Notes under the pieces: model-generated
Database searches by the model: none
Seen by the model: only the letters and a program-made list of their open reading frames with translations
What the model was told of the DNA's origin: nothing
In this document: in pieces, positions 43,254-51,955 of the stretch
How the letters are laid out: every line of letters begins with the position of its first letter
Position numbering within the stretch: position 1 is the stretch's first letter
DNA from: Chryseobacterium sp. FH1
GTDB lineage: Bacteria > Bacteroidota > Bacteroidia > Flavobacteriales > Weeksellaceae
Direction: 5' to 3'
NCBI RefSeq assembly: GCF_000735135.1
Contig: NZ_JPLZ01000002.1
Span: 1-64,000, forward strand
Length of the DNA: 64,000 nucleotides
Translations under genes and position numbers: made by a program

Positions 43254-44024
43254 TCAGAATTTTTCGAAGTAGGTTTTATAATGTTGATAGTCAATTTCTT
43301 GCGTGTCAAATTCTCCATACCATATGTAATCGTAAATATAGATCACGCGTCGGAAATCTTCTTGCAAATTTTTGTCTTTCAGTTCTTTAAGGTAATCTCG
43401 GTTTGTTTTTTCCGGATTCAAGTTGATGAGGTTTTTGTCTGCTAATTTTTTGAGTGAATAAAGAAAATGATAACGAATGGCCGAACGGAAATTATTCTCC
43501 TTTTCAAATTTCAAAATGCTTTGTGGAAAGTTGATTTCGTGGATATTTTCTTCGATATCTTGGGCTGAGATTTTAATTTTTTTATTCTTCTTTCCAAATA
43601 GGAAATTCCCGTCTTTGGACATCAAATATCTTATCAAGATGAACAATAGAATTGCGACGATTGCAATCCCGAAAAATCGCAAAATATTAACCGTATAAAT
43701 ACTGGCTTTATTCGGATCAATGTTTTTAAAGAACAATTGTGCGATTTTTCGTTTTATCAAATCCAAAAGAGATTCTTTAGACTTCAGCGTCTCATAATTG
43801 AAATCGTCTCCGCTGTACTTACTTTTGAAATTTGGAGCGAAGTTTTTTGGATGGAGATTGTTATCTGTAGAATAATTCGTTTTCAGCAACGAATCTGCCG
43901 AGATGTACACAGTCTCATAATCTATCGAATCTACAGTCACAACTTCCTCAGCCTCTTCGTATTGTGAAAAGGCGAAAGTTCCGAACAAGGAAAATATTAG
44001 TAAAAGAAAAATTCTAAATCTCAT
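43254..44024 (-). CDS. DUF4129 membrane protein
   Basis: 256 residues: a signal peptide (about 1-20, ending AFSQ), a mid-protein helix (about 113-133, FFGIAIVAILLFILIRYL) and a C-terminal domain with YHFLYSLKKLADKNLINL and a late YDYIWYGEFDTQEIDY, the usual DUF4129 ending. DUF4129 domains are predicted partners of MoxR/DUF58 systems. It is 26 bases downstream of the SpoIIM-like gene and 24 bases upstream of the DUF4350 gene, in one operon. Confidence 0.82.
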   Translation of the reverse strand: MRFRIFLLLIFSLFGTFAFSQYEEAEEVVTVDSIDYETVYISADSLLKTNYSTDNNLHPKNFAPNFKSKYSGDDFNYETLKSKESLLDLIKRKIAQLFFKNIDPNKASIYTVNILRFFGIAIVAILLFILIRYLMSKDGNFLFGKKNKKIKISAQDIEENIHEINFPQSILKFEKENNFRSAIRYHFLYSLKKLADKNLINLNPEKTNRDYLKELKDKNLQEDFRRVIYIYDYIWYGEFDTQEIDYQHYKTYFEKF

Positions 44025-44050
44025 CTATTCTCCAATAATTATTGATAAGA

Positions 44051-45043
44051 TTAACGAATCTTTCCTCCGAGTTTAATTGCATTCTGGTTTAGTTTTCTGA
44101 TGACAATATGAGGATAAATAAAATAATAAAAAGCAATCACAGCCAAAGTTCCGAAAATGATAACGATGTTCAAAACCAACGGCATCGTCTGCGCATATCT
44201 CGTGACGAATCCTTCTATCAATCCAGCAAAAATGGTAAATGGAACGGTACTCAGATAAATCTTGAAACTATTTCGAAATCCAAGTTTGAAAGATTCTAAC
44301 CTTGATAAAGTTCTCGGAAACAAAATAGACGCACCCAAAATCAACCCGGCCATCGCCTCTACAACCATTCCGAAGATTTCGAAAACGCCGTGCAACCAGA
44401 TTCCTTTGGCACTTTCCAACAAGGCATTTTGCGTCTTGAAGAAAAACTGAAACGCGCCCAGCATAATGCTATTCTGCATCAAAACGTATAAAGTTCCCAA
44501 ACCTCCTGTTACGCCGTAAATGTAAAGTTTTGCACCAACCACAAGATTGTTGACGATGATCATAAATGATGAGCCCCAATTGGAACCAGAGCCGTAAATC
44601 GCCGTTGCATCGCCTTTTTTGATATTTTCCAAAGTTTGGTTCACATAGCCTTCTCCTAAAATTAATGTGGCAAAATCTTTATCATAAATGGAAGAAATCA
44701 CACCAATTCCCACAAACAAAATAAAAAATATAAAAGCATAATAAAGATAACGCCGATATTCGTAAACCGTCATTGGAACTTCTATGGTGAAAAAATGTTT
44801 GATACGGTTTTCTTCGATTCTTTTGGTCTTATAAATTTTCTGAAAAATCTGAGAAGACAAAAAATTGAGATAGATCGTGGTTTTACTTTTTGGATAATAA
44901 GTTTGCGCAAAAGAAAGATCGTTGATCAGATTGATGTAAAGCGACGAGAGATCATCCGGATTTTTTTTCATTTTTCCGTTGATAAGATGTTCGATTTCCA
45001 ACCATTTTTCTTTATTTTGCTTTATAAAAGCCACTTCTCTCAT
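44051..45043 (-). CDS. SpoIIM-like (stage II sporulation M) membrane protein
   Basis: 330 residues. A cytoplasmic N-terminal part (about 1-95) is followed by about five or six membrane helices from 99 on, with the family motifs LWLHGVFEIFGMVVEAMAG (His-Gly-x-x-Glu) and a final YFYFIYPHIV-like helix (VIAFYYFIYPHI). SpoIIM homologues in non-sporulating bacteria sit beside RDD, DUF4129 and MoxR genes; the role is unknown. The name does not imply sporulation here. It is divergent from the RDD gene with only 20 bases between starts. Confidence 0.9.
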   Translation of the reverse strand: MREVAFIKQNKEKWLEIEHLINGKMKKNPDDLSSLYINLINDLSFAQTYYPKSKTTIYLNFLSSQIFQKIYKTKRIEENRIKHFFTIEVPMTVYEYRRYLYYAFIFFILFVGIGVISSIYDKDFATLILGEGYVNQTLENIKKGDATAIYGSGSNWGSSFMIIVNNLVVGAKLYIYGVTGGLGTLYVLMQNSIMLGAFQFFFKTQNALLESAKGIWLHGVFEIFGMVVEAMAGLILGASILFPRTLSRLESFKLGFRNSFKIYLSTVPFTIFAGLIEGFVTRYAQTMPLVLNIVIIFGTLAVIAFYYFIYPHIVIRKLNQNAIKLGGKIR

Positions 45044-45063
45044 TAGGCTAAAATAATAAAAAT

Positions 45064-45816
45064 ATGAATCAAATCGCCATTAATACTTCACAAAATGTAA
45101 ATGTAAATTTTGCATTGGCTGGAGCTGGAGAAAGGATTGTTGCATTTTTTATAGATCTTTTGCTGAAGGGCATTTTCATTTTCATTTTATCTTGGTTCCT
45201 GCGATCGGTCGTGGAATTTTCAGATTTCACTCAAGGGATGGACAGCTGGTCAATTGGCTCATTGATCCTGATGATCACGCTTCCAATCCACGTTTACACT
45301 TTGGTTTTAGAAAGTATGATGGAAGGACAAACGTTTGGAAAAAAATTAATGAAAATAAAAGTCGTGAAAATAGACGGCTATCAGGCGAGTTTTGGAGATT
45401 ACCTGATGCGTTGGGTTTTCCGATTGGTCGATATTTTTGGAAGTTTCGGATTTGTGGCGTTTGTCACGACTTTGTTATCAAAAAACCACCAGCGATTGGG
45501 TGATATGGCAACTGGAACTGCCGTGATTTCGCTGAAAAACAATATCAATATTTCACACACCATCTTGGAACAGCTGAAAGAGGATTACATTCCGACCTTT
45601 CCGCAAGTTATTTTGTTGACCGATAATGACGTTAGAATCATCAAAGAAAATTTCCAAAAAGCAATCAAAGTTGACGACCGTCAAATCATCAACAGATTGA
45701 CACAAAGGATATTAGATATTCTAAAATTAGAGCCAGATTCTATACAAATCACTCAGAAACAATTCCTTAATACAATCATCAAAGATTATAATTTCTATAC
45801 GGGGAAAGATTCTTAA
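45064..45816 (+). CDS. RDD-family membrane protein
   Basis: 250 residues. The RDD domain (about 18-160) has GAGERIVAFFIDLLLKG with its conserved Arg and Asp, a helix around SLILMITLPIHVYTLVLES, GQTFGKKLMKIKVV, and RLGDMATGTAVI. A soluble tail (about 165-250) follows. RDD proteins are small membrane proteins, some proposed as ion exchangers. It is divergent from the SpoIIM gene, and RDD-SpoIIM-DUF4129-DUF4350-MoxR-DUF58 is a familiar gene set, so it belongs functionally to the minus-strand operon. Confidence 0.9.
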   Translation: MNQIAINTSQNVNVNFALAGAGERIVAFFIDLLLKGIFIFILSWFLRSVVEFSDFTQGMDSWSIGSLILMITLPIHVYTLVLESMMEGQTFGKKLMKIKVVKIDGYQASFGDYLMRWVFRLVDIFGSFGFVAFVTTLLSKNHQRLGDMATGTAVISLKNNINISHTILEQLKEDYIPTFPQVILLTDNDVRIIKENFQKAIKVDDRQIINRLTQRILDILKLEPDSIQITQKQFLNTIIKDYNFYTGKDS

Positions 45817-45892
45817 TGCTATTTCTGATTTTAATTCAATGTTATATGTCCGATATTAAAGTGATAGCAATTCATTTCCAGCATCATTTTTA

Positions 45893-45900
45893 TATATTTG
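45893..45900 (+). promoter_or_regulatory. -7 promoter box
   Basis: TATATTTG matches TAnnTTTG, 21 bases before the ATG at 45922. It includes the TTG of an upstream in-frame alternative start, arguing against that start. Confidence 0.5.
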
Positions 45901-45921
45901 AAAAAAACTTTTAAAATTAAA

Positions 45922-46329
45922 ATGAAACATCTCTTATTAATGATTGCGCTGTCCTTCAGCACCGCTTACTATTCTCAAACCGAAACACCACAAGAAAAAA
46001 CACTTATCAATTCCAAAGCAGAATATCCTGGTGGACAGGAAGTTTTCCGCAATGAGTTTATGAGAATGGTTTATGCATATGTAGATCTCACGGCTTATGC
46101 AGTGAATGGAAAATTTTCTTTCATCATTACAATTGATAAAAATGGAAAAATGAGCGAAATGAAAATCCATCCCAAAGTAAAATACGATGAAGAGTTCAAA
46201 CAAGATATGAACTTCGCAATGAAAAGACTCAAGAAAAAATGGAAACCAGCAATTCAAAACGGTGTTCCTGTAAGTTCTAATATTATTTTTGATATTAATT
46301 TTTCATCGGAACACGCGGATCATGATTAA
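45922..46329 (+). CDS. Small exported TonB-C-like protein
   Basis: 135 residues from the ATG at 45922. A TTG start at 45898 is possible but falls in the promoter box. Signal peptide about 1-18 (ending YYSQ). The body AEYPGGQEVFRNEFMR and FSFIITIDKNGKMSEMKI, with a late WKPAIQNGVPVSSNIIF, resembles the C-terminal domain of TonB-type proteins found free in Bacteroidetes. A related pattern occurs in the 48733 protein. No membrane anchor beyond the signal, so a periplasmic role is likely; function unknown. Confidence 0.75.
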   Translation: MKHLLLMIALSFSTAYYSQTETPQEKTLINSKAEYPGGQEVFRNEFMRMVYAYVDLTAYAVNGKFSFIITIDKNGKMSEMKIHPKVKYDEEFKQDMNFAMKRLKKKWKPAIQNGVPVSSNIIFDINFSSEHADHD

Positions 46330-46402
46330 TTTTATCAAAAAAACAACGACATTTTCAATTCTGGAATAATTTCAATCCCTGCCATTCTGTCACAATATTT
46401 TG

Positions 46403-46410
46403 TATCTTTG
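46403..46410 (+). promoter_or_regulatory. -7 promoter box of miaB
   Basis: TATCTTTG, a full TAnnTTTG match, 91 bases before the GTG start. The interval contains AT-rich direct and inverted repeats (GGTTCAAAGTTTTTAACTT and similar). Confidence 0.55.
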
Positions 46411-46501
46411 CGAACTCATTCGTTCAAAGTTATAAGTTCTTGGTTCAAAGTTTTTAACTTAAAATCCAAAACTTGAAACTCGGAACCTTAAACTGTTTAT
46501 T

Positions 46502-47944
46502 GTGCAAGAAAAATATATAGACGAAACCAAACAAGGCGAAGCATTTGCCATTCTCGAAAAACCTGAAAACGGCAAAAAACTGTTCTTAGAAAGCTACGGC
46601 TGTCAGATGAATTTCTCTGATTCTGAGATTGTTGCATCCATCCTCAACGAGCAAGGCTACAACACCACTTTGAACGTGGAAGAAGCAGATTTGATTTTAT
46701 TGAATACTTGCTCCATCCGCGAGAAAGCTGAACAAACCGTGAGAATGCGTCTGGCGCAATTCAAAAATCTGAAAAAAGAACGTCCAAATATGACGGTCGG
46801 CGTTTTAGGTTGTATGGCGGAACGATTGAAAACTAAATTCTTAGAGGAAGAACAACTCGTCGATTTGGTCGTAGGTCCCGATGCTTACAGAGATTTACCC
46901 AATCTATTGAAAGAAACTGAAGATGGAAGAGATGCCATCAACGTCATTCTTTCGAAAGAAGAAACTTATGCCGACATCAATCCAGTTCGTTTGGGTGGAA
47001 ATGGCGTGACGGCTTTCGTAACCATTACAAGAGGTTGCGATAATATGTGTACTTTTTGCGTGGTTCCATTTACGAGAGGTCGTGAGAGAAGTCGTGACCC
47101 GCATTCTATCATTGAGGAGTGCCAAAGTCTTTGGGATAATGGTTATAAAGAAATTACCCTTCTTGGGCAAAACGTCGATTCTTACCTTTGGTACGGTGGC
47201 GGTCCGAAAAAAGACTTCGCCAAAGCATCAGAAATGCAAAAGCTGACAGCGACTAATTTTGCTCAGTTGCTTGATATGGTTGCCGTTGCTGTTCCGAAAA
47301 TGAGAATCAGATTCTCGACCTCAAATCCGCACGAGATGACGGAAGAAGTTTTCAGAATGATTGCAAAGCACGATAACATTTGTAATTATGTTCACCTTCC
47401 CGTTCAAAGTGGAAGCGACAGAATTCTTCAGTTGATGAATCGCCAACACACGCGTCAGGAATATTTAGATTTAATTAAAAAAGGAAAAGAGATTGTTCCC
47501 GATATTTCATTTTCACAAGATATGATCATCGGATTCTGCACCGAAACCGAGGAAGACCATCAAATGACAATGAGCTTGATGCGCGAGGTAGAATATGATT
47601 ACGGTTATATGTTCTCCTATTCCACAAGACCTGGAACACCAGCTCACAAAAAGATGGAAGATGATATTCCAGCCGACGTAAAACAACGCCGTCTAGCGGA
47701 AGTCATTGCTTTGCAAGGCGAACTTTCCAGAAAAAGAATGCAAGGTTACGTCGGCAGAGTTCACGAAATTTTGATTGAAGGTATATCCAAGAAAAATAAA
47801 AACCAATGGAAAGGCAGAAATTCCCAAAACGCTGTTTGTGTGTTTGATATGAAAGAAGACCAGAAATTGGGCGACATTGTGTCTGTTTTCGTACACGGCA
47901 ATACGCAGGGAACGCTTTTGGGGGAAACGGTTGAATCTAATTAG
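46502..47944 (+). CDS. miaB: tRNA-2-methylthio-N6-dimethylallyladenosine synthase
   Basis: 480 residues starting at GTG. The UPF0004 domain (about 25-150) carries three cluster cysteines in [15 protein letters not shown] and GVLGCMAER. The radical-SAM domain has [19 protein letters not shown], and a TRAM domain closes the protein (about 410-478). It adds the methylthio group to i6A37 in tRNA after MiaA (encoded at 19288). The two 4Fe-4S clusters depend on assembly systems such as the suf genes at 55.9 kb. It leads a plus-strand gene series. Confidence 0.95.
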   Translation: MQEKYIDETKQGEAFAILEKPENGKKLFLESYGCQMNFSDSEIVASILNEQGYNTTLNVEEADLILLNTCSIREKAEQTVRMRLAQFKNLKKERPNMTVGVLGCMAERLKTKFLEEEQLVDLVVGPDAYRDLPNLLKETEDGRDAINVILSKEETYADINPVRLGGNGVTAFVTITRGCDNMCTFCVVPFTRGRERSRDPHSIIEECQSLWDNGYKEITLLGQNVDSYLWYGGGPKKDFAKASEMQKLTATNFAQLLDMVAVAVPKMRIRFSTSNPHEMTEEVFRMIAKHDNICNYVHLPVQSGSDRILQLMNRQHTRQEYLDLIKKGKEIVPDISFSQDMIIGFCTETEEDHQMTMSLMREVEYDYGYMFSYSTRPGTPAHKKMEDDIPADVKQRRLAEVIALQGELSRKRMQGYVGRVHEILIEGISKKNKNQWKGRNSQNAVCVFDMKEDQKLGDIVSVFVHGNTQGTLLGETVESN

Positions 47945-47948
47945 AATA

Positions 47949-48725
47949 ATGCCAGACCTTCTATCCATAAAAAAATTACTCTTTAAGGAATATCTTCAAC
48001 ACCAAAAAGATATTTCCAAGAAATTCTATAGATTGAAGGATGCGAAAATCTCTACAGAAAATTTCAGTTTTTACACATCAGTTTCTTCAGTTTTTTCAAG
48101 TAAAATTGAGGGTGAAGATATTGATTTGGACAGTTTTGTAAAACATAAAAACTTCAGAATCGAGTTTCAGCCAGATTACACCAAAAAGATTGATGATTTG
48201 TATGAAGCTTATCAGTTTGCAAAAATCAATCGTTTGAATGAAGAAAATTTACTTCTCGCACATAAAATTTTAACTAAAAACATTCTTTCTGACCATCTAC
48301 AGGGAAAGTTGAGAACAAGCAACATGTATGTGTTGACGGATGATGGTCAGATTGAATATGTTGCGACATCTCCATTTGAAGTTGAAAATGAGATGAAAAA
48401 ATTTCTTTCAGAATTGAAAATTTTAATCAATGAAAATCTGAATACTGAAGAAGTTTTCTTCTATGCATCGCTCATTCACTTGGTCTTTGTGAAAATACAT
48501 CCGATGAATGATGGGAACGGAAGATTGGGAAGATTGTTGGAAAAATGGTTCATTGCAGAAAAATTAGGCGAAAAAGTATGGTTTCTTCAAAGCGAAAAAA
48601 TGTACTACCAAAATCATCAAAACTATTATCAAAACATCAGAAAATTAGGCTTGGAATATGGAAATTTGGATTATTCTAAAGCTTTGGATTTTTTATTAAT
48701 GTTGCCGAAATCCTTAGAATTGTAA
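47949..48725 (+). CDS. Fic-domain AMP-transferase-like protein with N-terminal inhibitory motif
   Basis: 258 residues from the ATG at 47949; the frame is open further upstream but overlaps miaB. The Fic core motif is IHPMNDGNGRLGR (H184, D188, N190, R192), matching HxFx[D/E]GN[G/K]R with Met for Phe. An inhibitory helix motif SxxxE[G/N] appears as S50-S-K-I-E54-G55, so this is a class II Fic that restrains itself. Fic enzymes usually AMPylate proteins; the target is unknown. It begins 4 bases after the miaB stop and is followed by two lineage-specific genes, which together look like an insertion. Confidence 0.9.
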   Translation: MPDLLSIKKLLFKEYLQHQKDISKKFYRLKDAKISTENFSFYTSVSSVFSSKIEGEDIDLDSFVKHKNFRIEFQPDYTKKIDDLYEAYQFAKINRLNEENLLLAHKILTKNILSDHLQGKLRTSNMYVLTDDGQIEYVATSPFEVENEMKKFLSELKILINENLNTEEVFFYASLIHLVFVKIHPMNDGNGRLGRLLEKWFIAEKLGEKVWFLQSEKMYYQNHQNYYQNIRKLGLEYGNLDYSKALDFLLMLPKSLEL

Positions 48726-48732
48726 AATATTA

Positions 48733-49224
48733 ATGAACAAATTTTTATACATAATATTTCTTTTACCAACTTTCCTGTTCCCTCAAAGTTCAAAATGGGA
48801 TTACATTGGGAACATCAATTTTGATGAAACAACGGATAGAAAAGATTTTATTTTATGTAATGAGAATCAGATTTATCAATACTTTAATGACTCAAAAGGA
48901 TTTCAATATGAAGGTGAAAAGATTGCGATTGAAGATGAATTTCAGAAAAAATACAATTCTGGAAATGTAAAAAAGGAAAATGCTTGGATTAGAATTCGTT
49001 TCATTGTGAATTGTATGGGACGGTCTGACAGATTCAGAATCTTGACAGCAAATTACGATTACGAACCAATTGAAATCGATAAAAATATTACATCTCAACT
49101 TTTAGAAATTACAAAAAATCTGAAGGGCTGGATTCCTAAACAGGAAAGAGGCGGAAAAATCGACTATTATCAATATTTAATTTTCAAAATAAAAGATGGA
49201 AAAATCAACGAAATATTGCCTTAG
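48733..49224 (+). CDS. Exported protein of unknown function (TonB-C-like pattern)
   Basis: 163 residues with a signal peptide (about 1-17, ending LFPQ). The rest is polar and beta-rich, with IRFIVNCMGRSDRFRI and a late LKGWIPKQERGG, which resembles the repeat-free TonB C-terminal-like domain of small Bacteroidetes periplasmic proteins. No catalytic motif is visible. It lies 7 bases after the Fic gene and overlaps the next gene by 29 bases. AT-rich codon use resembles the Fic gene. Confidence 0.7.
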   Translation: MNKFLYIIFLLPTFLFPQSSKWDYIGNINFDETTDRKDFILCNENQIYQYFNDSKGFQYEGEKIAIEDEFQKKYNSGNVKKENAWIRIRFIVNCMGRSDRFRILTANYDYEPIEIDKNITSQLLEITKNLKGWIPKQERGGKIDYYQYLIFKIKDGKINEILP

Positions 49225-50020
49225 TTTTCAGCTGATTTTAGTTGCGTTTTTCACTTATGGACAATCTTTGAACTGTAACGTTTTCCGTATGGAAGGCGAT
49301 TCTGTGAAATTCAAAGCTTGCGAAAAAGCGATTGAAACTGTTTACAACAACAGACTTTATCAATTCGATCAACGGTTCCTCGATGGATTATCCGAAGCCA
49401 TAAAAATCGACCCAAATTTCGATTATCCTTACAGAGAACAATCGGTTGCTTATCTCAAAAGTGGCGATTTCGTTTCTTGGAAAAATCTGATTGACAAAGC
49501 TGTAGAACTTAATCCTAAAGGAAATCTCGGTTACAGAGCTTGGTGCAGATACCAATTTTTCCGTGATTACAGAGGCGCAATAACAGACATTGAAGCATTA
49601 GAAAAGATTTACCCGACTGGATATTTGGGATATTCTGCGAATGGTGATTATGAATTGCACATCGCAAAAGCCCTTTGTTATTCAGCGATTGGGCAAAAGG
49701 AAAAGGCAATTTCTATCATAGAAAATCAACTTTCCAACAAAGATCATAATGTTGGCTTGTACGACCATTACCAATTGGGCGTCACGTATTTCGAAACTGG
49801 AAAATATGACAAAGCCTTAGAAAACTTCGAGAAACAAAGCAAAGTTTACGATTTTGCGGAGAATATTTATTTTAAAAGTAAAGTTTCGAAAATTAGAAAC
49901 AAAGATTATTTGGATTTGAAAAATCTTGCCTTAAAATCTTATGATGAAGGCAAAACAATGTTGGAAGGCTATACGCATCATTTCAACAAAGTTTACAGAA
50001 AGCAAATTGCTGAGCTGTAA
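49196..50020 (+). CDS. Tetratricopeptide-repeat exported protein
   Basis: 274 residues. A signal-like helix (about 8-22, QLILVAFFTYG) is followed by several TPR-type helical pairs: LDGLSEAIKIDPNFDYPYREQ, a SWKNLIDKAVELNPKGN stretch, and DHYQLGVTYFETGKYDKALE. TPRs mediate protein contacts; no enzymatic domain is present. It starts inside the preceding gene (29-base overlap), so it is probably co-translated. Its function is unknown. It ends the accessory segment between miaB and the sigma-54 regulator. Confidence 0.78.
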   Translation: MEKSTKYCLSFQLILVAFFTYGQSLNCNVFRMEGDSVKFKACEKAIETVYNNRLYQFDQRFLDGLSEAIKIDPNFDYPYREQSVAYLKSGDFVSWKNLIDKAVELNPKGNLGYRAWCRYQFFRDYRGAITDIEALEKIYPTGYLGYSANGDYELHIAKALCYSAIGQKEKAISIIENQLSNKDHNVGLYDHYQLGVTYFETGKYDKALENFEKQSKVYDFAENIYFKSKVSKIRNKDYLDLKNLALKSYDEGKTMLEGYTHHFNKVYRKQIAEL

Positions 50021-50093
50021 ATATAATTTAAAATTCAAATTCAAAAAATCTTCTGAATTCCATCATCGGAGTTCGTACAAAAAATTAAAAATT

Positions 50094-51389
50094 ATGGCAG
50101 AATTACAATCCATAAAAGCACGCTTCGGCATCATCGGGAATTTTCCTGCACTTAATAGAGCTTTGGAAAAGGCAATTCAGGTCGCTCCAACCGACATTTC
50201 AGTTTTGGTAATGGGAGAAAGTGGCGTTGGGAAAGAGTTTATCCCAAAAATAATCCACGGTGAATCCAGAAGAAAACACCAACCATACATTGTCGTGAAC
50301 TGTGGTGCAATCCCAGAAGGAACGATAGATTCCGAACTTTTCGGACACGAGAAAGGGGCTTTTACAGGCGCGACTTCCACAAGAAAAGGCTACTTCGAAG
50401 TGGCTGATGGTGGGACAATTTTTCTTGATGAGGTGGGTGAATTGCCTTTGCAGACGCAGGTTCGTTTGCTTAGAGTTTTAGAAAGTGGCGAATTTATGAA
50501 AGTTGGTTCTTCCCAAGTTCAAAAAACGAATGTCAGAATAGTGGCCGCGACCAACGTGAATATGATGAAAGCGATTGGCGACAACCGTTTCCGTGAAGAT
50601 CTTTATTATCGTTTGAATACGGTTCAGATTGATATGCCGGCTCTTAGAGAAAGAAAAGGCGATATCCATCTTTTGTTCAGAAAATTTGCGATAGATTTTG
50701 CTGAAAAATACAGAATGCCCGAGTTGAAATTGACAGACGATGCGGTTTCTTACTTAGAAAATTATGCTTTTCCTGGAAACGTTCGTCAGCTAAGAAATTT
50801 GGTGGAACAAATGACTGTGGTTGAACAAAACCGAGAAGTGAATTCCACAAAATTGGCAGAATACATTCCGATGAATGCGAATTTGCCTGCGGTGATTTCT
50901 AAAACCAATACAACTGGAACCTCCACTGATTTTAGTTCAGAACGGGATATTATGTACAAAATCCTTTTCGATATGCGAAGCGACATTAATGATTTAAAAT
51001 CCTTAACTTCGGAACTCATAAAAAATAAAGGAAATTCGGATCTCAGTCTGCAGGAAAAAAATCTGATCAACAGAATTTATACGCCTGATACGCAACAGGC
51101 TACGAGTCCAAATTCTCTGCTTTATTTTGAGAATAATAACAGTCAGCAGAATCAGATCCACCATCCAACGATTGTTTCTGACAACGAAGATCACGACTAC
51201 AATGATGTGGAAGATATTGAAATCGAAGAAAGCAGACCAGAATCTTTGTCACTTCAAAACAATGAAAAAGATCTGATAATCAAGGCTTTGGAAAAACACA
51301 AAGGCAGAAGAAACAAAGCGGCCGACGAATTGGGAATTTCCCAAAGAACGCTTTACAGAAAAATAAAACAATACAATCTTGAGGAATAA
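50094..51389 (+). CDS. Sigma-54-dependent transcriptional activator lacking a receiver domain
   Basis: 431 residues from the ATG at 50094; an upstream open stretch overlapping the TPR gene is not protein-like. The AAA+ domain begins almost at the N-terminus: Walker A GESGVGKE (41-48), the sigma-54 loop GAFTGA (88-93), Walker B GGTIFLDE (106-113), then RLLRVLESGEFMKVG. A Gln/Ser/Asn-rich linker (about 280-385) joins a Fis-type HTH (RNKAADELGISQRTLYRKI) at the C-terminus. With no receiver or sensor domain it must be controlled by expression, a partner or the linker. It runs into lptE after 10 bases. Confidence 0.93.
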   Translation: MAELQSIKARFGIIGNFPALNRALEKAIQVAPTDISVLVMGESGVGKEFIPKIIHGESRRKHQPYIVVNCGAIPEGTIDSELFGHEKGAFTGATSTRKGYFEVADGGTIFLDEVGELPLQTQVRLLRVLESGEFMKVGSSQVQKTNVRIVAATNVNMMKAIGDNRFREDLYYRLNTVQIDMPALRERKGDIHLLFRKFAIDFAEKYRMPELKLTDDAVSYLENYAFPGNVRQLRNLVEQMTVVEQNREVNSTKLAEYIPMNANLPAVISKTNTTGTSTDFSSERDIMYKILFDMRSDINDLKSLTSELIKNKGNSDLSLQEKNLINRIYTPDTQQATSPNSLLYFENNNSQQNQIHHPTIVSDNEDHDYNDVEDIEIEESRPESLSLQNNEKDLIIKALEKHKGRRNKAADELGISQRTLYRKIKQYNLEE

Positions 51390-51399
51390 AAAGAATCAA

Positions 51400-51951
51400 A
51401 TGATCTCTAAATTTAAAAATCAAATTTCACTTAGCATTTTCAAGACATGTCTATTTTTACTTGTTTCTTGTTTGATGTTTTCATGTTACAAATTCACAGG
51501 TTCATCACTGGCTCCAGAAATGAAAACAGTGAAAATCAATATGTTCCCAAACAACGCTGCAAATAATCTCCCGAGTTTGAGTCAGGATTTCACAGTGGCT
51601 TTGCAAAATCGGTTTCTTCAAAGATCTGGTTTGAAAGGCGCAACAGACAATCCACATCTCCTGATCGAGGGCGAAATCAGCGATTACAACATCACGCCAA
51701 CCAGTATTGGAACGCCCACGACGACTGAAACTGGAAATACGATTCAGGCACTTCAGAACAAACTGACCATCACGGTGAAAGTACATTACGAAAATAGCAT
51801 AGATCCGACTTTGAGTTTTGACAGAACTTACAGTGACGAAGCGGTTTTCAACAGTGATTTGGACATCAACACGATAGAAACTGCACAAGTGAGAATTGTG
51901 AACGAGAGGATCATCAACAAAATTTTTAACGACATCGTCGCCAACTGGTAA
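51400..51951 (+). CDS. lptE: LptE-family lipoprotein
   Basis: 183 residues from the ATG at 51400 (a TTG 21 bases earlier overlaps the previous gene). The lipoprotein-type signal ends near C29 (MFSCYKFTGSS), followed by LQNRFLQRSGL, the NPHLLIEGEISDYNITP region, and a KLTITVKVHYENS strand. This is the Bacteroidetes LptE type, which plugs the LptD channel and helps export lipopolysaccharide at the outer membrane. Its position after the sigma-54 activator is a common order in flavobacteria. The assignment rests on family pattern, as LptE sequences are divergent. Confidence 0.82.
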   Translation: MISKFKNQISLSIFKTCLFLLVSCLMFSCYKFTGSSLAPEMKTVKINMFPNNAANNLPSLSQDFTVALQNRFLQRSGLKGATDNPHLLIEGEISDYNITPTSIGTPTTTETGNTIQALQNKLTITVKVHYENSIDPTLSFDRTYSDEAVFNSDLDINTIETAQVRIVNERIINKIFNDIVANW

Positions 51952-51955
51952 AAGT

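Noticed and set aside
44051-45043. Evidence for sporulation from the SpoIIM-like gene
   Set aside because: SpoIIM homologues are widespread in non-sporulating Bacteroidota beside MoxR/RDD genes; no other sporulation gene is present.
47877-47948. Upstream extension of the Fic protein
   Set aside because: It overlaps the end of miaB; the ATG at 47949 gives a typical start 4 bases after the miaB stop.
49941-50093. Upstream extension of the sigma-54 activator
   Set aside because: It overlaps the TPR gene and then runs through AT-rich spacer; the ATG at 50094 starts at a sensible N-terminus.
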